This document shows, piece after piece, positions 35,801-42,362 of a stretch of DNA of 64,000 nucleotides; within the stretch, counting starts at the first letter, position 1; every line of letters begins with the position of its first letter. The notes below the pieces were generated by a model, which was not told where the DNA came from, did not search any database, and saw nothing but the letters and a program-made list of their open reading frames with translations. This stretch comes from Romanomermis culicivorax (Eukaryota; Nematoda; Enoplea; Mermithida; Mermithidae): positions 186,001 through 250,000 of the forward strand of contig CAWUHX010000218.1 of NCBI GenBank assembly GCA_963922205.1, written 5' to 3'. Position numbers and translations under genes: made by a program.

Positions 35801-38800
35801 AAAGACAAAATAGTTATGTACATCTGCGAACGAGTAACCATCTGGCCGAAAATAATTAGCATGATCGAAGTGAGAAATAGAAAGAATTTGGGATATGAAA
35901 GAACTGAAAGAACGCATTTTACAGAGGAAATACAAAAGTTTTTACAGATACAATACATCCTCCCTGACAGTATTAAGTGTCATTGGGCAATCATAGGCAT
36001 AATCGACTACAGTAAACCATGTTTCTGGCCTCAGATACCGCAGCCAAATTCATATCTGACAACTGTACTGTAATGGGAAAATTGGTTTCTTTACCACATT
36101 TTTTCAGAATACCGACAAAATAAGGAGGAGGTATCGACGAAGATTTCGATGGCCATACGTCGTCGGGCACTAATTTTACTTTGTACCAAGAATACGGTGT
36201 CAAAGCTGACCATTTTTTGCACACTAATTCCGATCTGACTCGCGAAGAAACATCCAATTTGGCAAAAATTTGTATCCAAAGTTCGTCGGGCAGTTTTTGC
36301 AACGACGGTAAAGTGGGCACGTTCAAGTTGACCTGTAATAGTCGGAAAGAGTACGTTATGAGCTAGGCATAATTCGCAGTAGGAAAGCTTTGACGAAATC
36401 CAAAATGCAGAATATTCGAAACCCTGAATTTTTTATTTTGACTTTCTTAAGGTTCAAAAAGGTTCATTGCGATGAAGCCGAAGATGTATTAACCTTACAT
36501 CTTCGGCTTCATCGGATCAACATGAACCCATAATTTATCAAAAGTGACCATGTTTTAAATTTCTGGCATTGAAAACTTATTTGAAAAAGTATAGTGGATC
36601 AGCGCAAATTCTCACAGACAAAAGACAAGTAACATTGCTTTCACTACCTCGTCTAAAGAGAACAATTCTTGCTTCAGACAGTGAATCGGCCAAGTTATTG
36701 AGAAGATGCAGTAGCCTTCTGATGATGTAGCTTATCGATAACTCCCATCCTTTCGAACGCAAGTTTCAAGCATCTGTTCTTGAACAGCGAATCACCCCTC
36801 AGACTATAGCAAAGGCAACAAAGAACAGACCTATTGGTACAGTTAAGATAAAATATTCGTGTATTCTTATCTATTGAATCAATCAACTATTCAAGAAAGC
36901 ATTCTTGAATGGTCATACAAGTGATGGTTTAAGTCTATTCCTCATGTAAAAATGGTGGCATATCAACACTGGTAAAAAATGCTGGAAAATAGCAGCAAAT
37001 GGATACGGCTAATGAAAACTATCGGTAGAGAAAATCTAATATGATAATTCAGACTCTCAGGTGTACCATTTATTAAGCCAGTTGAATGTGTCACAAAACA
37101 GTCTCATCTTCAGCGCAGTCACTTTGCGGGTGTAAATGTCATCGGTGAATAGATCAGACTGTTTTTTGTCATTGCTTCATTTACTTCAACTTTATAAAAT
37201 TGTCCGTTAAACTCTTGGTAGTAGTCATCTAAAATATTGGTGCCTCATGGGAAGCTCATTGAATTCACATACACACAAAATTATTACTAGACTACGTTTA
37301 TTTTGAAATGCTATATGCAGTGCGGGACGCCACAGCAATAACGCAGCTTCTAGATCAGGAAATCAATTGTAGTAGTGTTAGAATAGTTGAAAACGATGAT
37401 CAAAGAATCTGCATCATAAAAAAGAAAATTTTCCGTGAAAATGGTCTACGGATTTTTCGCAATTTTGAACAGAAGTTGTGCCGTGACCTCGCCGCATCGA
37501 TCATTTCAAAACGAATGCAGTACAGGAATATGATATAGCAAAGAAAATAACGTAACAAATCATCTACTGCATCTAGCGACATGACGGCCTAATTCCTCGT
37601 ATACTAAATTTTTGGAGACGATCCATCAAAATGGCAGCATTCGCTTTTGGGCAGAATTTTGAGCCAGATTCGTACTTACACACTTATCCAAATTTTGTTT
37701 AGCTTCCAAATTATGCGGATCCAATATTAAGGCTTGTCGAAAAGCCGATTTGGCTATGTCGATTTGGGACAATCCGTACAAGCATTGACCGAAAATCGTG
37801 AAAACGTCTGCGTCAAAAGTAGCTGAGGCATGTTCGATGCCCAAGTCCCGACTACTCACACTGGTGGCCAATATCCTTTCGCAGTCGCGTTTCGAACGGA
37901 AAAATCTGAGGCAAAAGGCCACAATAAATATCGTCTATTGGAGATGCAGGAAAAATTTTAAATGCACTCCATTTTTCAAATAAAGATGCTCATATCGCGA
38001 ATCGACTAATGATTTTTGTCAATTAGGTATTGTTTACAGCACTTATGTGATGATTCTTAAGCGCTCAGCTAGGCACCTGCGCTATTTACCCATTACCATA
38101 AGTTATTTCTAGATATCTATCATGTATAATAAATTTGTAGCTTTTAATTTGAGTAACTTAAGACTGATAATAGTCAATAAGATGTTTTCTTGTACTGTAA
38201 TAATAGCCAACTTAATTTAACTCATTCAATCGCTTCTGCGAATTGGGCGGATACACTATACACCATTTAAAATAATCGATAGAGCGATCTCATGAAAGTA
38301 AATTCGATAACGGAAAAATCTAGTAAACTTATTATATGTAGTCAATAAAAGAATTTTTTGCCAGTGAGCGGCAAACAGAACAGCTCGAAATTTCCTTCTC
38401 AGTAACCTGGTTAAGTGGTCAAAATTTCTTGAGTAGCATTCATGCTATCGATGTCGACAATAGATAAGCATGATGTTTTTCAATGATTTTGTACTTTGCC
38501 ATTCCCATGAGGAAATATAGCCATTTTCTGCAGTATAAAGTTTTCCATTGACTGAAAATTGCGTAACAAATGGAATTTACCTTTTTGGTTTTCGCTGCGT
38601 CTATCATTTTAAATACTATAGAGGTCAAGACCATTGATTATGAACATAGAATGCAGACTGACGGTAGTGGTAATAAACGTAACAATAATCTTACTTTTTT
38701 GAGCCCAAAAAAGCTTTGGCTCGGTTAAACAATGCATAAGAGAGACAATGATAAACCGAATTCAAAATTTCTTCCAAACATTTGATCGTTTGATCACTAG

Positions 38801-38960
38801 AATTCAAAGCCAATGTCCAATTTTCCAAGGAAATTTCCAAGCACATCTGAAAATCAAAAAATGTGTATATCAAAAGCTAAATTCACAAGACAAATGTCGA
38901 TACTTTGTCCATATTTTCCTTAGCATAGCTGAATAGATTAGTAATAGTATCCCAATCCAT
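11829..38960 (-). CDS. TPR/F-box/leucine-rich repeat protein (SCF-type ubiquitin ligase substrate adaptor)
   Basis: Seven exons: 38960-38904, 38846-38695, 37905-37680, 36332-36095, 33669-33436, 33306-33006 and 12348-11829. They join without frame error into 575 aa, ATG to TAA. N-terminal ~145 residues contain TPR-like helices ([34 protein letters not shown] followed by QALILDPHN). Exon 4 encodes an F-box ([14 protein letters not shown], then VCKKWSAL). The rest is irregular leucine-rich repeats ([32 protein letters not shown]). By family knowledge the F-box should bind Skp1 and the LRRs a substrate. The order TPR-F-box-LRR is that of fungal Dia2/Pof3. Donors at 33435 (GTCGGA) and 33005 (GTTTCC) are weak but keep phase. 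The last intron, 20,657 bp, contains the whole Maverick; without it the intron would be about 0.9 kb. Other introns are 57, 789, 1347, 2425 and 129 bp. Confidence 0.85.
12486..12491. repeat. Maverick target-site duplication, left copy (AACGAC)
   Basis: AACGAC directly precedes AGTAGTAAGG, the first bases of the left terminal inverted repeat. The same six bases follow the right terminus at 32236-32241. Six-bp duplications are the hallmark of Maverick/Polinton integration. Confidence 0.95.
12508..12715 (+). promoter_or_regulatory. Subterminal iterons of the Maverick (GATTTATAGGTCGTACAGTA type)
   Basis: Copies of GATTTATAGGTCGTACAGTA, each continuing AACATA, begin at about 12576, 12620 and 12665, with a shorter variant at 12697. 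The core TATAGGTCGTAC also occurs at 12510 and inverted at 12546. The mirror set lies at 32012-32220. Regularly spaced direct and inverted cores just inside a transposon end are the usual form of binding sites for the integrase or the replication-initiation complex. The role is inferred. Confidence 0.75.
12736..12761. repeat. 10-bp-arm palindrome in the Maverick terminus
   Basis: TTACCGTAAT, five bases, ATTACGGTAA. The same hairpin is present inverted in the right end (about 31966-31991), and a further copy sits in its duplicated inner module near 31399-31424. It may be a cruciform or protein-binding site. Confidence 0.75.
13380..13760 (+). repeat. Diverged second copy of the terminal module, left end
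   Basis: Order of landmarks matches the outer module at reduced identity: the CCCACGGAGGAAG hairpin block, GTCTGCAGG, CTGAACGATCGTCCAA, GAACGGTC, GAAACATTATTCCTATGGGT, TTATAGAAAAATGACC, GCATGTAGA. It is an old tandem duplicate of the terminus that has decayed. Confidence 0.7.
13808..13850 (+). repeat. (GAAAA)n purine tract
   Basis: GAAAAGAAAAAGAAAAG-type simple repeat just inside the left terminal modules. No coding meaning. Confidence 0.85.
14055..14190 (+). repeat. 51-bp direct duplication (14055-14105, 14140-14190)
   Basis: AGAGACGC...AATTAAGGTGGTGATTATTG...TTTTGATAG occurs twice, 85 bp apart start to start, with about three differences. It lies just upstream of the TATA box at 14267, so it may be a duplicated upstream control element. 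Confidence 0.8.
14267..15200 (+). other. GC-rich multi-exon transcription unit of unknown function inside the Maverick
   Basis: A TATA box (TATAAATA, 14267-14274) precedes three GC-rich islands in an otherwise very AT-rich region: ~14310-14390, 14461-14762 and 15139-15197. Their borders look like splice sites: donor-like GGTACATT at 14390, acceptor TTAATTTAG before 14461, donor TAGTAAGTTC at 14761, acceptor AATTTTAG before 15139. The middle block has an open frame of about 97 codons rich in Trp and Arg (e.g. [26 protein letters not shown]) ending in TAG. Joining the first block keeps the frame open but supplies no ATG, so either an upstream start is missed or only the short ATG ORF at 14599 is used. 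No family is recognised. It could be a captured cargo gene or a structured non-coding RNA. Confidence 0.4.
15393..15424 (+). repeat. (TG)n microsatellite
   Basis: About twelve TG units after GAGTGTGTG, between the GC-rich unit and the 3' end of the capsid gene. Confidence 0.9.
15739..17134 (-). CDS. Maverick major capsid protein (double jelly-roll, 'F54H12.2-like')
   Basis: Two exons, 17134-16773 and 16711-15739, with a 61-bp intron (GTAAGT...TTTCAG) give 444 aa. The region with [20 protein letters not shown] and [10 protein letters not shown] is the signature shared by the widespread animal proteins called F54H12.2-like, which are Polinton double-jelly-roll capsid proteins (PY). The N-terminus ([20 protein letters not shown]) also fits. 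It would form the hexameric capsomers of the virion. The ATG overlaps the stop of the neighbouring core-type gene by four bases (17131-17134). The frame is fully open. Confidence 0.93.
17131..17667 (-). CDS. Maverick conserved basic virion/core-type protein
   Basis: 178 aa. A Gly/Ala-rich amphipathic segment ([19 protein letters not shown], residues ~46-64, then [13 protein letters not shown]) precedes a strongly Lys/Arg/His/Gln-rich tail with several NLS-like clusters. A protein of this make-up regularly lies directly upstream of the capsid gene in Polintons. The basic tail suggests DNA condensation inside the capsid and the amphipathic part a membrane- or capsid-lining role. Those roles are inferred. 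Overlap of four bases with the capsid start implies linked expression. Confidence 0.75.
   Translation of the reverse strand: MHTVFIPETVDYWIKIYQHSIQDNQFQLGGSLEGFRAACPYYYRHQGAGVGNFFKSLWRLAMPLLKSAGKHALAAGSKIAGDVVEGRSFKESVAEHGRNAAGSLLHETGERIHKGKGLGKRKHINSTIHIKSNKKLNDGQRQQHQHQKQHKRKHLKGRSSFLKKTPRRVVSFKDIYSK
17802..18719 (-). CDS. Maverick minor capsid (penton) protein, PX-type single jelly roll
   Basis: 305 aa. The start [10 protein letters not shown], then [19 protein letters not shown] and IYPYSW, is the typical opening of Polinton/adintovirus penton proteins (peptide 'L.GeWEVGL.Ei.yP'). The C-terminus ([20 protein letters not shown]) matches the family's closing strands. It should occupy the capsid vertices. 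Its first 14 bases overlap the 3' end of the two-TM gene. Confidence 0.88.
   Translation of the reverse strand: MTTFEDQFYITLPSNSKNGNKPSDFSAHLPYRLKLDGSWEVGLSEIIYPYSWATFTNHGGDNVIMLTTDGVGNKVKKIKVIVFEKHYFTISELIEELNAKVGAAIAGTNMEIMFSYDEHSRGLVNLKIKSGTILHKIDISKRLMELLGFSSTNTEAYATADDFLNRAVNINLYTVGEKPPKNSNTHIPPSKAGFLAEPGTNHLYMLGIQPPNLNDLQNFYVYCNIIENQIVGNTLAPLLHIVNVQGKYKDNVSRLYETPHYIPIQLKEITVLEINIKNSMNELIPFQFGNVIVKLHFQRRTPLFL
18706..19014 (-). CDS. Maverick conserved two-transmembrane protein
   Basis: 102 aa. [20 protein letters not shown], then two hydrophobic segments (about residues 30-52 and 57-73), the second ending in CIGYLLPSP. This motif pair is a recurring accessory ORF of Polintons and adintoviruses. 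Location and size suggest a virion or assembly membrane protein; its biochemical role is unknown. The upstream sequence carries TATA-like TTTATAAATTTATAA and the GGCGGAGCTA motif (19071, 19118). Confidence 0.8.
   Translation of the reverse strand: MDSSNSTHSETSRISVWEFFGKRLPRNEVVFFSQVILIYIVVITAIINLSLYNNNTQLWVGLLCTCIGYLLPSPVPTVLQSSNSLKTVPIATANNIINNDNL
19071..19130 (-). promoter_or_regulatory. Candidate promoter of the Maverick capsid operon-like block
   Basis: On the minus strand TAGCTCCGCC occurs twice (19118-19130 and 19071-19080), followed by the AT-rich TTTTTATAAATTTATAA ahead of the ATG at 19014. Related boxes (TAACTCCTCC, TAGCTCCTCC) sit ahead of the 25276 gene. The shared motif suggests a common regulator. 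Confidence 0.45.
19189..19701 (-). CDS. Maverick adenain-like cysteine protease
   Basis: Up to 170 aa; the ATG at 19680 is the likelier start because 19701 begins in a MTTTTIT leader overlapping the integrase. The catalytic pattern of the adenovirus-protease/Ulp1 fold is visible: His in [10 protein letters not shown], Asp in [10 protein letters not shown], Cys in [12 protein letters not shown]. It would mature virion proteins. The 5' end overlaps the integrase 3' end. No defects seen. Confidence 0.9.
   Translation of the reverse strand: MTTTTITMNNFELTYYAQQDELLSQNFLGVFACNTLPKIVKRPAALIAYTDTSFQKGSHWIAMYFDNANSVYDFDSYGLPPVIPAFINYINKNALIIYTNKKHLQNFNSRVCGIYTLYFLYYKVRHVPVYKMFKSFSNTNFVYNDKLICKFFHYKFSVKGHLRNKLCTRL
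19667..20776 (-). pseudogene. Maverick rve-type integrase with C-terminal chromodomain, two in-frame stops
   Basis: The frame runs from the ATG at 20776 (four bases past the previous stop) to 19667, 369 codons, with nonsense codons at 20375-20377 (TAG) and 20018-20020 (TGA) and no frameshift. The RNase-H-like core is recognisable: first Asp in [11 protein letters not shown], second Asp in SSDKGKEF (beyond stop 1), Glu in VERFNRTLK. The C-terminal ~60 residues form a chromodomain ([19 protein letters not shown]). Upstream it has a Zn-finger-less helical N-terminus. The enzyme would insert the element and make the 6-bp duplication. As read here it is truncated before the second catalytic residue, unless stops are bypassed or are assembly errors. 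Confidence 0.9.
20781..21638 (-). CDS. Maverick conserved protein of unknown role ([15 protein letters not shown] family)
   Basis: The start is placed at the ATG of MKFANKF (21638), two bases after the preceding stop, because homologous Polinton proteins open this way. 285 aa. It has a predicted coiled/helical N-half with [20 protein letters not shown] and YSQLFSQYL, and a conserved middle with [20 protein letters not shown] and [14 protein letters not shown]. It is a common companion of the capsid module and probably a virion structural protein. The C-terminus is Lys/Arg-rich. Integrase ATG follows immediately, suggesting a polycistronic or reinitiation arrangement. Confidence 0.75.
   Translation of the reverse strand: MKFANKFALIPQEVLNKLNNSQVSSSSTTTSSNEKTGIAKQVDMYRNELERILKDNKLTPEEQYKMYSQLFSQYLTFEHEKAQPTTVILKQKVIDNEEDEKDSDDLKQKEKNWLNDEKLLSGIPKQFKRSASLLLEHVRCNPSINVNKQGEVLIDGKLIEGSHIIDLLHDLSRKRSKITQTLGVDEFVNALKKYNVPLEAIGNPLRKMLFTLPQKLSYHTPPEESDDHAVSSVKQLNKPLAKGVDLFSSGAEEDIKDDSFFNKGNSREKKIRHKARALRRYTPLY
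21640..21993 (-). CDS. Maverick small basic protein with adenovirus pX-like C-terminus
   Basis: 117 aa. The middle ([17 protein letters not shown], then [15 protein letters not shown] and a poly-Lys stretch) precedes [18 protein letters not shown] at the C-end. That last motif resembles the GGFLP-hydrophobic tail of adenovirus core peptide precursors and is a constant Polinton ORF. A DNA-packaging or virion core function is inferred. Confidence 0.78.
   Translation of the reverse strand: MASRLKKYIHELNVLKNSNRVQRRAFLQHSSSDLICCICEICLNILNGNIPINSNLKKKLAKHKLLLRGLATRHKKNKKKDLHNKRVRIVQSGGAFLPLVLPVLLSTLASFVTEKLL
22076..22544 (-). CDS. Maverick two-exon helical protein of unknown function
   Basis: Exon 1 22544-22493 (ATG TCA GCT...) joins exon 2 22428-22076 across a 64-bp intron (GTAAAAA...TTTAAG), giving 134 aa. 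It is largely helical, charged, with [20 protein letters not shown] and [20 protein letters not shown] do not recognise it. It sits between the pX-like gene and the membrane glycoprotein gene. Confidence 0.6.
22605..23039 (-). CDS. Maverick putative membrane glycoprotein
   Basis: 144 aa with an N-terminal hydrophobic anchor ([18 protein letters not shown], about residues 8-25), then an ectodomain with three N-glycosylation sequons (NVT, NVT, NGS) and several Cys (LHCPQ, RAC, FSCCSR). Not recognised as a fusogen; too small for the gB-like envelope proteins reported in some nematode Mavericks. It could be a virion surface or host-interaction protein. Confidence 0.6.
   Translation of the reverse strand: MIYSKHIFLNTLAVILFIAVFIVWVQYPFPFYENEEEPVNVTDFTIPNTKNVTDQKLLLRENYKLHIIPLLRYVEKILHCPQNDGQFMQLRACFKIYIFNPVVFSCCSRSSKFQNLYINGSRLRYIDTIALLHNQKKILYPSSV
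23098..23787 (-). CDS. Maverick FtsK/HerA-type genome-packaging ATPase
   Basis: Up to 229 aa; the ATG at 23757 (MSNDDDDE) is an equally good start. Walker A is [18 protein letters not shown], Walker B is [13 protein letters not shown]. The conserved [18 protein letters not shown] and [20 protein letters not shown] segments follow in family order. It should translocate element DNA into capsids. Intact frame. Confidence 0.93.
   Translation of the reverse strand: MVGFCCCQKEMSNDDDDEKFYIWKHPFNCIVSAPTKSGKTQFVKKLVIFAKEMLHPAPVKIYWCYLEWQEAYDELVQKCSYVEFIQGSPDLNELQKSKDTPKLLIMDDMMQEMKNDQSLTQLFTKGSHHWNISIIHIVQNAFFDGMRTSRINAQYLILLKNPSDRLQVGILARQIFPTTSNHFIEAYEDATSKPYGYLLIDLTQTCPEKYRLRSNIFPDNDHMILYTPK
24066..25276 (-). 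CDS. Maverick two-exon protein of unknown function (384 aa)
   Basis: Exon 1 25276-24974 joins exon 2 24917-24066 through a 56-bp intron (GTGAGT...TCTTTAG), phase 0. The N-terminal ~110 residues are beta-rich, ending [15 protein letters not shown], loosely like the end of PC4-type single-strand DNA-binding domains (weak resemblance only). An acidic Glu/Lys linker with EEEEE runs follows, then a Cys-containing helical C-half ([31 protein letters not shown]). It is the first gene of the leftward module, next to the divergent control region, a typical place for an early regulatory or DNA-binding protein. Confidence 0.65.
25277..26083. promoter_or_regulatory. Divergent control region of the Maverick
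   Basis: Lies between the leftward module (ATG 25276) and the rightward PolB gene (ATG 26084), with no ORF. It contains three variants of TAACTCCTCC/TAGCTCCTCC in minus sense (about 25386-25400, 25439-25453, 25514-25527). A direct repeat (GAGTTATAAGGGTCTTTAAAGCTTTTCC at 25666 and GAGTTATAGAGGTCTTTAAAGCTTTCCC at 25869) is each followed by AAAAGAAAAG. Probably bidirectional promoter sequence. Confidence 0.6.
26084..30898 (+). CDS. Maverick protein-primed family-B DNA polymerase (PolB), 11 exons
   Basis: Exons 26084-26810, 26864-27220, 27271-27699, 27761-28234, 28290-28549, 28600-28957, 29011-29277, 29330-29745, 29798-29914, 29966-30130 and 30185-30898 join perfectly in phase to 1427 aa. The acidic leader (residues ~1-90) precedes the conserved Polinton PolB N-domain ([15 protein letters not shown]), a Cys/His-rich zinc-ribbon cluster (~385-500), exonuclease motifs I FYDFET (D556, E558), II NSRGFD (D641), III YCSSD (Y762, D766), and a [11 protein letters not shown]sr-like motif in exon 7. 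Polymerase motif A is VDVCSLYP (D989), [11 protein letters not shown] (1181-1190), C YFDTDS (1279-1281). All catalytic residues are present. Ten introns measure 50-61 bp. It would replicate the element from protein-primed ends. Confidence 0.95.
30900..32235 (-). repeat. Right terminal inverted repeat of the Maverick, with internally duplicated module
   Basis: Outer ~31480-32235 is the inverse of 12492-~13255. Inside it, about 30960-31460 is a second copy of the module (landmarks GGTCATTTTTGGCAGAACAT, ATAATGTTTCATCGCGTAAT, CGCCTGCAGGTGG, CTACTATTACGGTAA; offset 557 bp), more diverged than the two outer ends are from one another. The innermost 60 bp match left 13262-13335. Confidence 0.9.
32236..32241. 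repeat. Maverick target-site duplication, right copy (AACGAC)
   Basis: Identical to 12486-12491 and directly abutting the terminal CCTTACTACT. Confidence 0.95.
33845..35335. repeat. Foldback-like element 1 (inverted TTACCCCGACTGTCCC minisatellite arms)
   Basis: Left arm ~33850-33960 repeats units such as CCCTTTACCCCGACTGTCCCGTTACCGCGACC. The right arm ~35230-35330 carries the reverse sense (GGTCGGGGTAACGGG, GGGACAGCCGGGATAAGG). About 1.27 kb of unrelated DNA lies between. It is within the F-box intron between exons 4 and 5. Arms made of short tandem repeats in inverse orientation are the structure of foldback elements. Confidence 0.6.
34958..35030 (+). repeat. Tandem TTTTCGTGTTAAATTCGTTA repeat
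   Basis: About three imperfect units of ~22-25 bp within the spacer of foldback-like element 1. Confidence 0.75.
36471..36513. repeat. Perfect 17-bp-stem hairpin
   Basis: GATGAAGCCGAAGATGT, nine-base loop, ACATCTTCGGCTTCATC. It lies in the F-box intron between exons 3 and 4. The loop is too short and the stem too perfect for a typical microRNA precursor; probably a recent inverted micro-duplication. Confidence 0.85.
37291..37525. repeat. MITE family 2 (TIR ACTGCATYCATTTTGAAATGATCGATGCRGC), copy 1
   Basis: Opens TTTATTTTGAAATG and closes CCTCGCCGCATCGATCATTTCAAAACGAATGCAGTA. Related copies at 39932-40170 and 47272-47510 share both ends and the internal GATCAGGAAATCAATT. About 240 bp, no ORF. 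The terminal regions are inverse of each other. Confidence 0.65.
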
Positions 38961-39931
38961 TGCATAAGAAAAAATGCACGAGTTTTAGGAAAGTTCGAAA
39001 AATGAAACTCTGAAAACTCTTGCTAGGCTAGCAAACCGATTCTCGTGACTAGGGAGCATCCACGTAATCCATTATGCTAATAGGAAGAACTTATGATAAA
39101 ATCTTTTAAGGGGGCGTTTTTGGAGTCCAAAAATTTAATTTTAGGGAGCGTTTTTGGAGTTAAAAAACAAAGGTCTCATTGAAAACCAAAAAATTAACTT
39201 GCAGTGAGACAAAAGAAAACAGATAGCTTTTGATTTGAAAAGCTTGCTGAAGTCAGATCAATTTTTATTTTGTATACAAAAGCATATGTTGTATACTCAC
39301 GAAAATTGGTTGTCGGTCATCGTAGATCACGGATATCCTTGACGCGTCTAGACTTTTCACAGTGCTATCGGAATAACACTAAACTCTATCGTGGTTATTT
39401 GTTCCATAATAAGCAACACAGCTTTTTTTCATCAAGTCTGTACAGAAATATATCCTTGATTCCTGCAGGTGTACATGTCAGGTTATACAATAGAAAGTTG
39501 CACAGTTTTAGACAATGTATCGGTAGTTTATGGTGATATCGAACTAAAGATCGAATTATACTTCCACGGTAACATTATCATCTCTAGCGCTGTTAATTAC
39601 AGGTAGTTGAAGAATTTTTCCAGTACGAAAATTCTAGAACTGACGCTGAACGTTAGAATGGTGCCTTCTAATTAAGCTGTTCTCTGTTGGAAACAGTCCC
39701 TCAAACTGACTTGTTTCTGGCCATAGAGTGATTCTGCTGTGCAATGTCCCTAATGAGATCAGGTTATTGTACGACAGTATTCTGCTTATCCAACTGCTTA
39801 GTGAAGGCACTACACGAAGATCTTATGTACCATTTCAGATAATCACTCAGAGTCTGCATGAATCGAAGTCAAGTTGCCAAACCGTAAATCGGGAGTGCAT
39901 TGAGTCGGTTGATGGTGAAGTCAGCTCTTAC

Positions 39932-40170
39932 ACTATACTCATTCATTTTGAAATCATGGATGCGGTGAATTCGCAGCCAAACTTTCATTCAAAATTATAA
40001 AAGGCTCGTTGATTGTGTTGAATAAATTTTTCTTTCACAATACAGTCCTAGATAATCACTCTTTTCAATCGTTTCAATATTATCGGAATTGATTTCTAGA
40101 TCTCTAGTAAGACTGCGTTTGTGGAACATCCGACTGCTGCATTGATCATTTCAAATTGAATGGAGTATAG
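39932..40170. repeat. MITE family 2, copy 2
   Basis: Begins ACTATACTCATTCATTTTGA and ends GATCATTTCAAATTGAATGG plus AGTATAG, an imperfect inverted repeat like the copies at 37291 and 47272. The middle has diverged. Confidence 0.6.
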
Positions 40171-40448
40171 AACTGTTTATGTTGTCAGGAACTTTGAATC
40201 GAAAAATATTCAACGAAATTATATTGTAGGCTTGAAAATAGCTGAAAGAAAAACACAGTTCTAAGCTACTTTATTATATTTTCCAGCTAACCTTCAATGT
40301 TTTTTGAGTACAAAAATTCGGTAAAATTTTTGTATAAACGGTATTACTTCTTGTGATTCTTCGATAATTTTAAAGCGTTTTAGGCAATTTTATTTTCCGT
40401 TATCACAACACACGTACAAAAGAAAGTCATAAAAGTTTGACGATAAAG

Positions 40449-40593
40449 TTAGAATTGGACACCGGTGAACGACCAACCGGTTGAATTTTGCAGCCAACTT
40501 TCCAATATACCGCCACTGCCTTGGGCGAACGATATGGTCAACAATTCGCAAACGCTTTGGCCGCCCAATGTGCCGTAATTGACCGATCGACAT
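40449..40593 (-). CDS. Terminal coding exon, probably 3' end of gene B
   Basis: Acceptor ATTCGCATAG precedes an open frame in which one leftover base is followed by 47 codons and TAA. It encodes CRSVNYGTLGGQSVCELLTI and continues to STGWSFTGVQF. Codon composition is GC-richer than flanks. It enters in phase 2, whereas gene B exon 4 leaves in phase 1, so at least one intermediate exon is missing or it belongs to another gene. Gene A's possible last exon shows a faint parallel (CQNLGTLLPG). Confidence 0.5.
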
Positions 40594-41733
40594 CTATGCG
40601 AATAAATGAAATTACGTATTTTCACCCATAACACGTGCGGCAGGACTAGAATTAGAAGCATAGCTGGATCTTGCTCGAATTAAGAAAATCAGCATGTCGA
40701 AATAGCAGATGTGGGCACATCTGATGACAATTAACATGAAAAATAAGACTTACTGTAAAGAGTAAAATTTATTATTTAGCTAAGGTTCATTCCTTTTCAA
40801 TTTAGCCTCGGAATACAAAAAATCAAAATAGATCCGTTGAACACATTTTCTTTTAAAACATTTTCTTTTTTAAAGTTGTAGTTTTTTTTAAAACATTTTC
40901 TTTTTAAAGTTGTAGTCCTATAACTGTTGCTGTCAGTCTGAGAAAAAGGACGGCCGCGCACGAATGTTGATCATTGCATGAACATCATTTTTCTTTTCCA
41001 GTCTCGTTTTGAAAAGATGAACTATATTTTAATTCACTCAACAAATTCTGATTTCAGTAAAGATGAGCCACTGTCACAGAAAATCCAATATTACAGTTAG
41101 AATTTTTCTATATTTGCTGTGCAAAGGTGAACTTACGAGGGAAGATTTCCAAGTGGGAATTCGAAATCATACGTGTTACAGTGCTTTCGATAGCCCACAG
41201 CAACCTAAATAATGTTACACTGACCATTTTTGGCCGTAGGCCTTTCTCACACTGAAATTTGTATGAACAGGCTAAACAATCGAATGTTACATGATCTCAC
41301 AAACGAGAACAGATATGAATAAGTTGAAAATCACATTCGATAAAGCTCACTAACATGAGGAATGTTTCTTAGAAGACGGCGTTCTCATCCCGCACCATTT
41401 TTGATCTGTCAGCTTTTGCATAACCTTGTATTTAAAGGGTATTAAAAATGAATACTTTGGACACTTTTGTAATACTCATAAATCACAATATCCTCCGAAT
41501 GCATGTTTCAGCATCATACACGCACATAGGGGAGGGGTTTGGGAGTCTGGACCTCCAACAGGTTTCGATTAACCATCAGCGAAAATGAGAAAGAAAAGAA
41601 GAGAAAGACCTCATAACAATGAAAAAGATGCCATAGTTATGATTTATCCGAACAAAGCATGCATGATTCGAAAGGAGAACATTAACTTTCAAAAAAGCAG
41701 ACCAAGCGAAAATTTTCGCGTGTTTGACTAATT
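40594..41733. other. Intronic/intergenic stretch without recognisable feature
   Basis: Contains a short tandem of AAAACATTTTCTTTTTAAAG near 40855-40915. No coding exon with splice borders was found on either strand. Confidence 0.35.
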
Positions 41734-41972
41734 TATAGTCTGTTAATCTTGACATGCTTCTAAATAATGAAAGTGGAAGGCAAGTAGCACTTCAGTTTCT
41801 CGCGATTTTCTGATACACAATATACCATATAGGTCTGGAAATTTCTGAGCATACTGACCTCGTCTTTAACAATTTTTCAAGTGTAAAATTTTATGGTAGA
41901 AGCTCTTCGTGACGACAGTACTAACTTGTGTCACTTTTCTATTTGGAACCATTTTATAAAAAACGGACTATA
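41734..41972. repeat. MITE family 1 (TATAGTCTGTTTTT...), copy 1
   Basis: TATAGTCTGTTAATCTTGAC at the left and CATTTTATAAAAAACGGACT plus ATA at the right form the inverted ends. Internally GGCAAGTAGCACTTCAG and TGAGCATACTGACCTCG parallel 46200-46442. About 240 bp. TATA ends suggest TA target sites (Tc1/mariner-like), an inference. Confidence 0.65.
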
Positions 41973-42362
41973 GATGTAAAAATTAGCTGGTTGAATGTTA
42001 GAAAACCTTTCTTATGAAAATCAAGAAAGAAGAAAAATTATATTCCACCCCCCCTGTCCTGGCTGGGGGTCAGCATCTATGCTCAGCATCTTTTAAATTC
42101 CCAGTTGCTGAGATCGTCTAGAGGCAAACTTACCATTGTATACCACATTTATGCAAATTTTAGTGTTAATTTGACATATGGGCAAAAAAATTAGAGTAAC
42201 ATTACTCGCATAAGCCATCGAATGTGCTTTAACATGCAAATAATTGGAGCTTACGCTTTAAGATCTTCCATCGATAGAAGAATGACTGAATTCTTCAGCA
42301 TTTTATTTCCGTTTTTTTATTCTGCGATTCATTGATCTTGCATCTTTTCACCATTTGCGTGA

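Noticed and set aside
36471..36513. MicroRNA precursor
   Set aside because: Total length 43 nt, with perfect stem and 9-nt loop; too short for a usual animal precursor.
39270..39536. 88-aa plus-strand ORF
   Set aside because: No splice borders, no recognisable domain, and base composition like surrounding introns.
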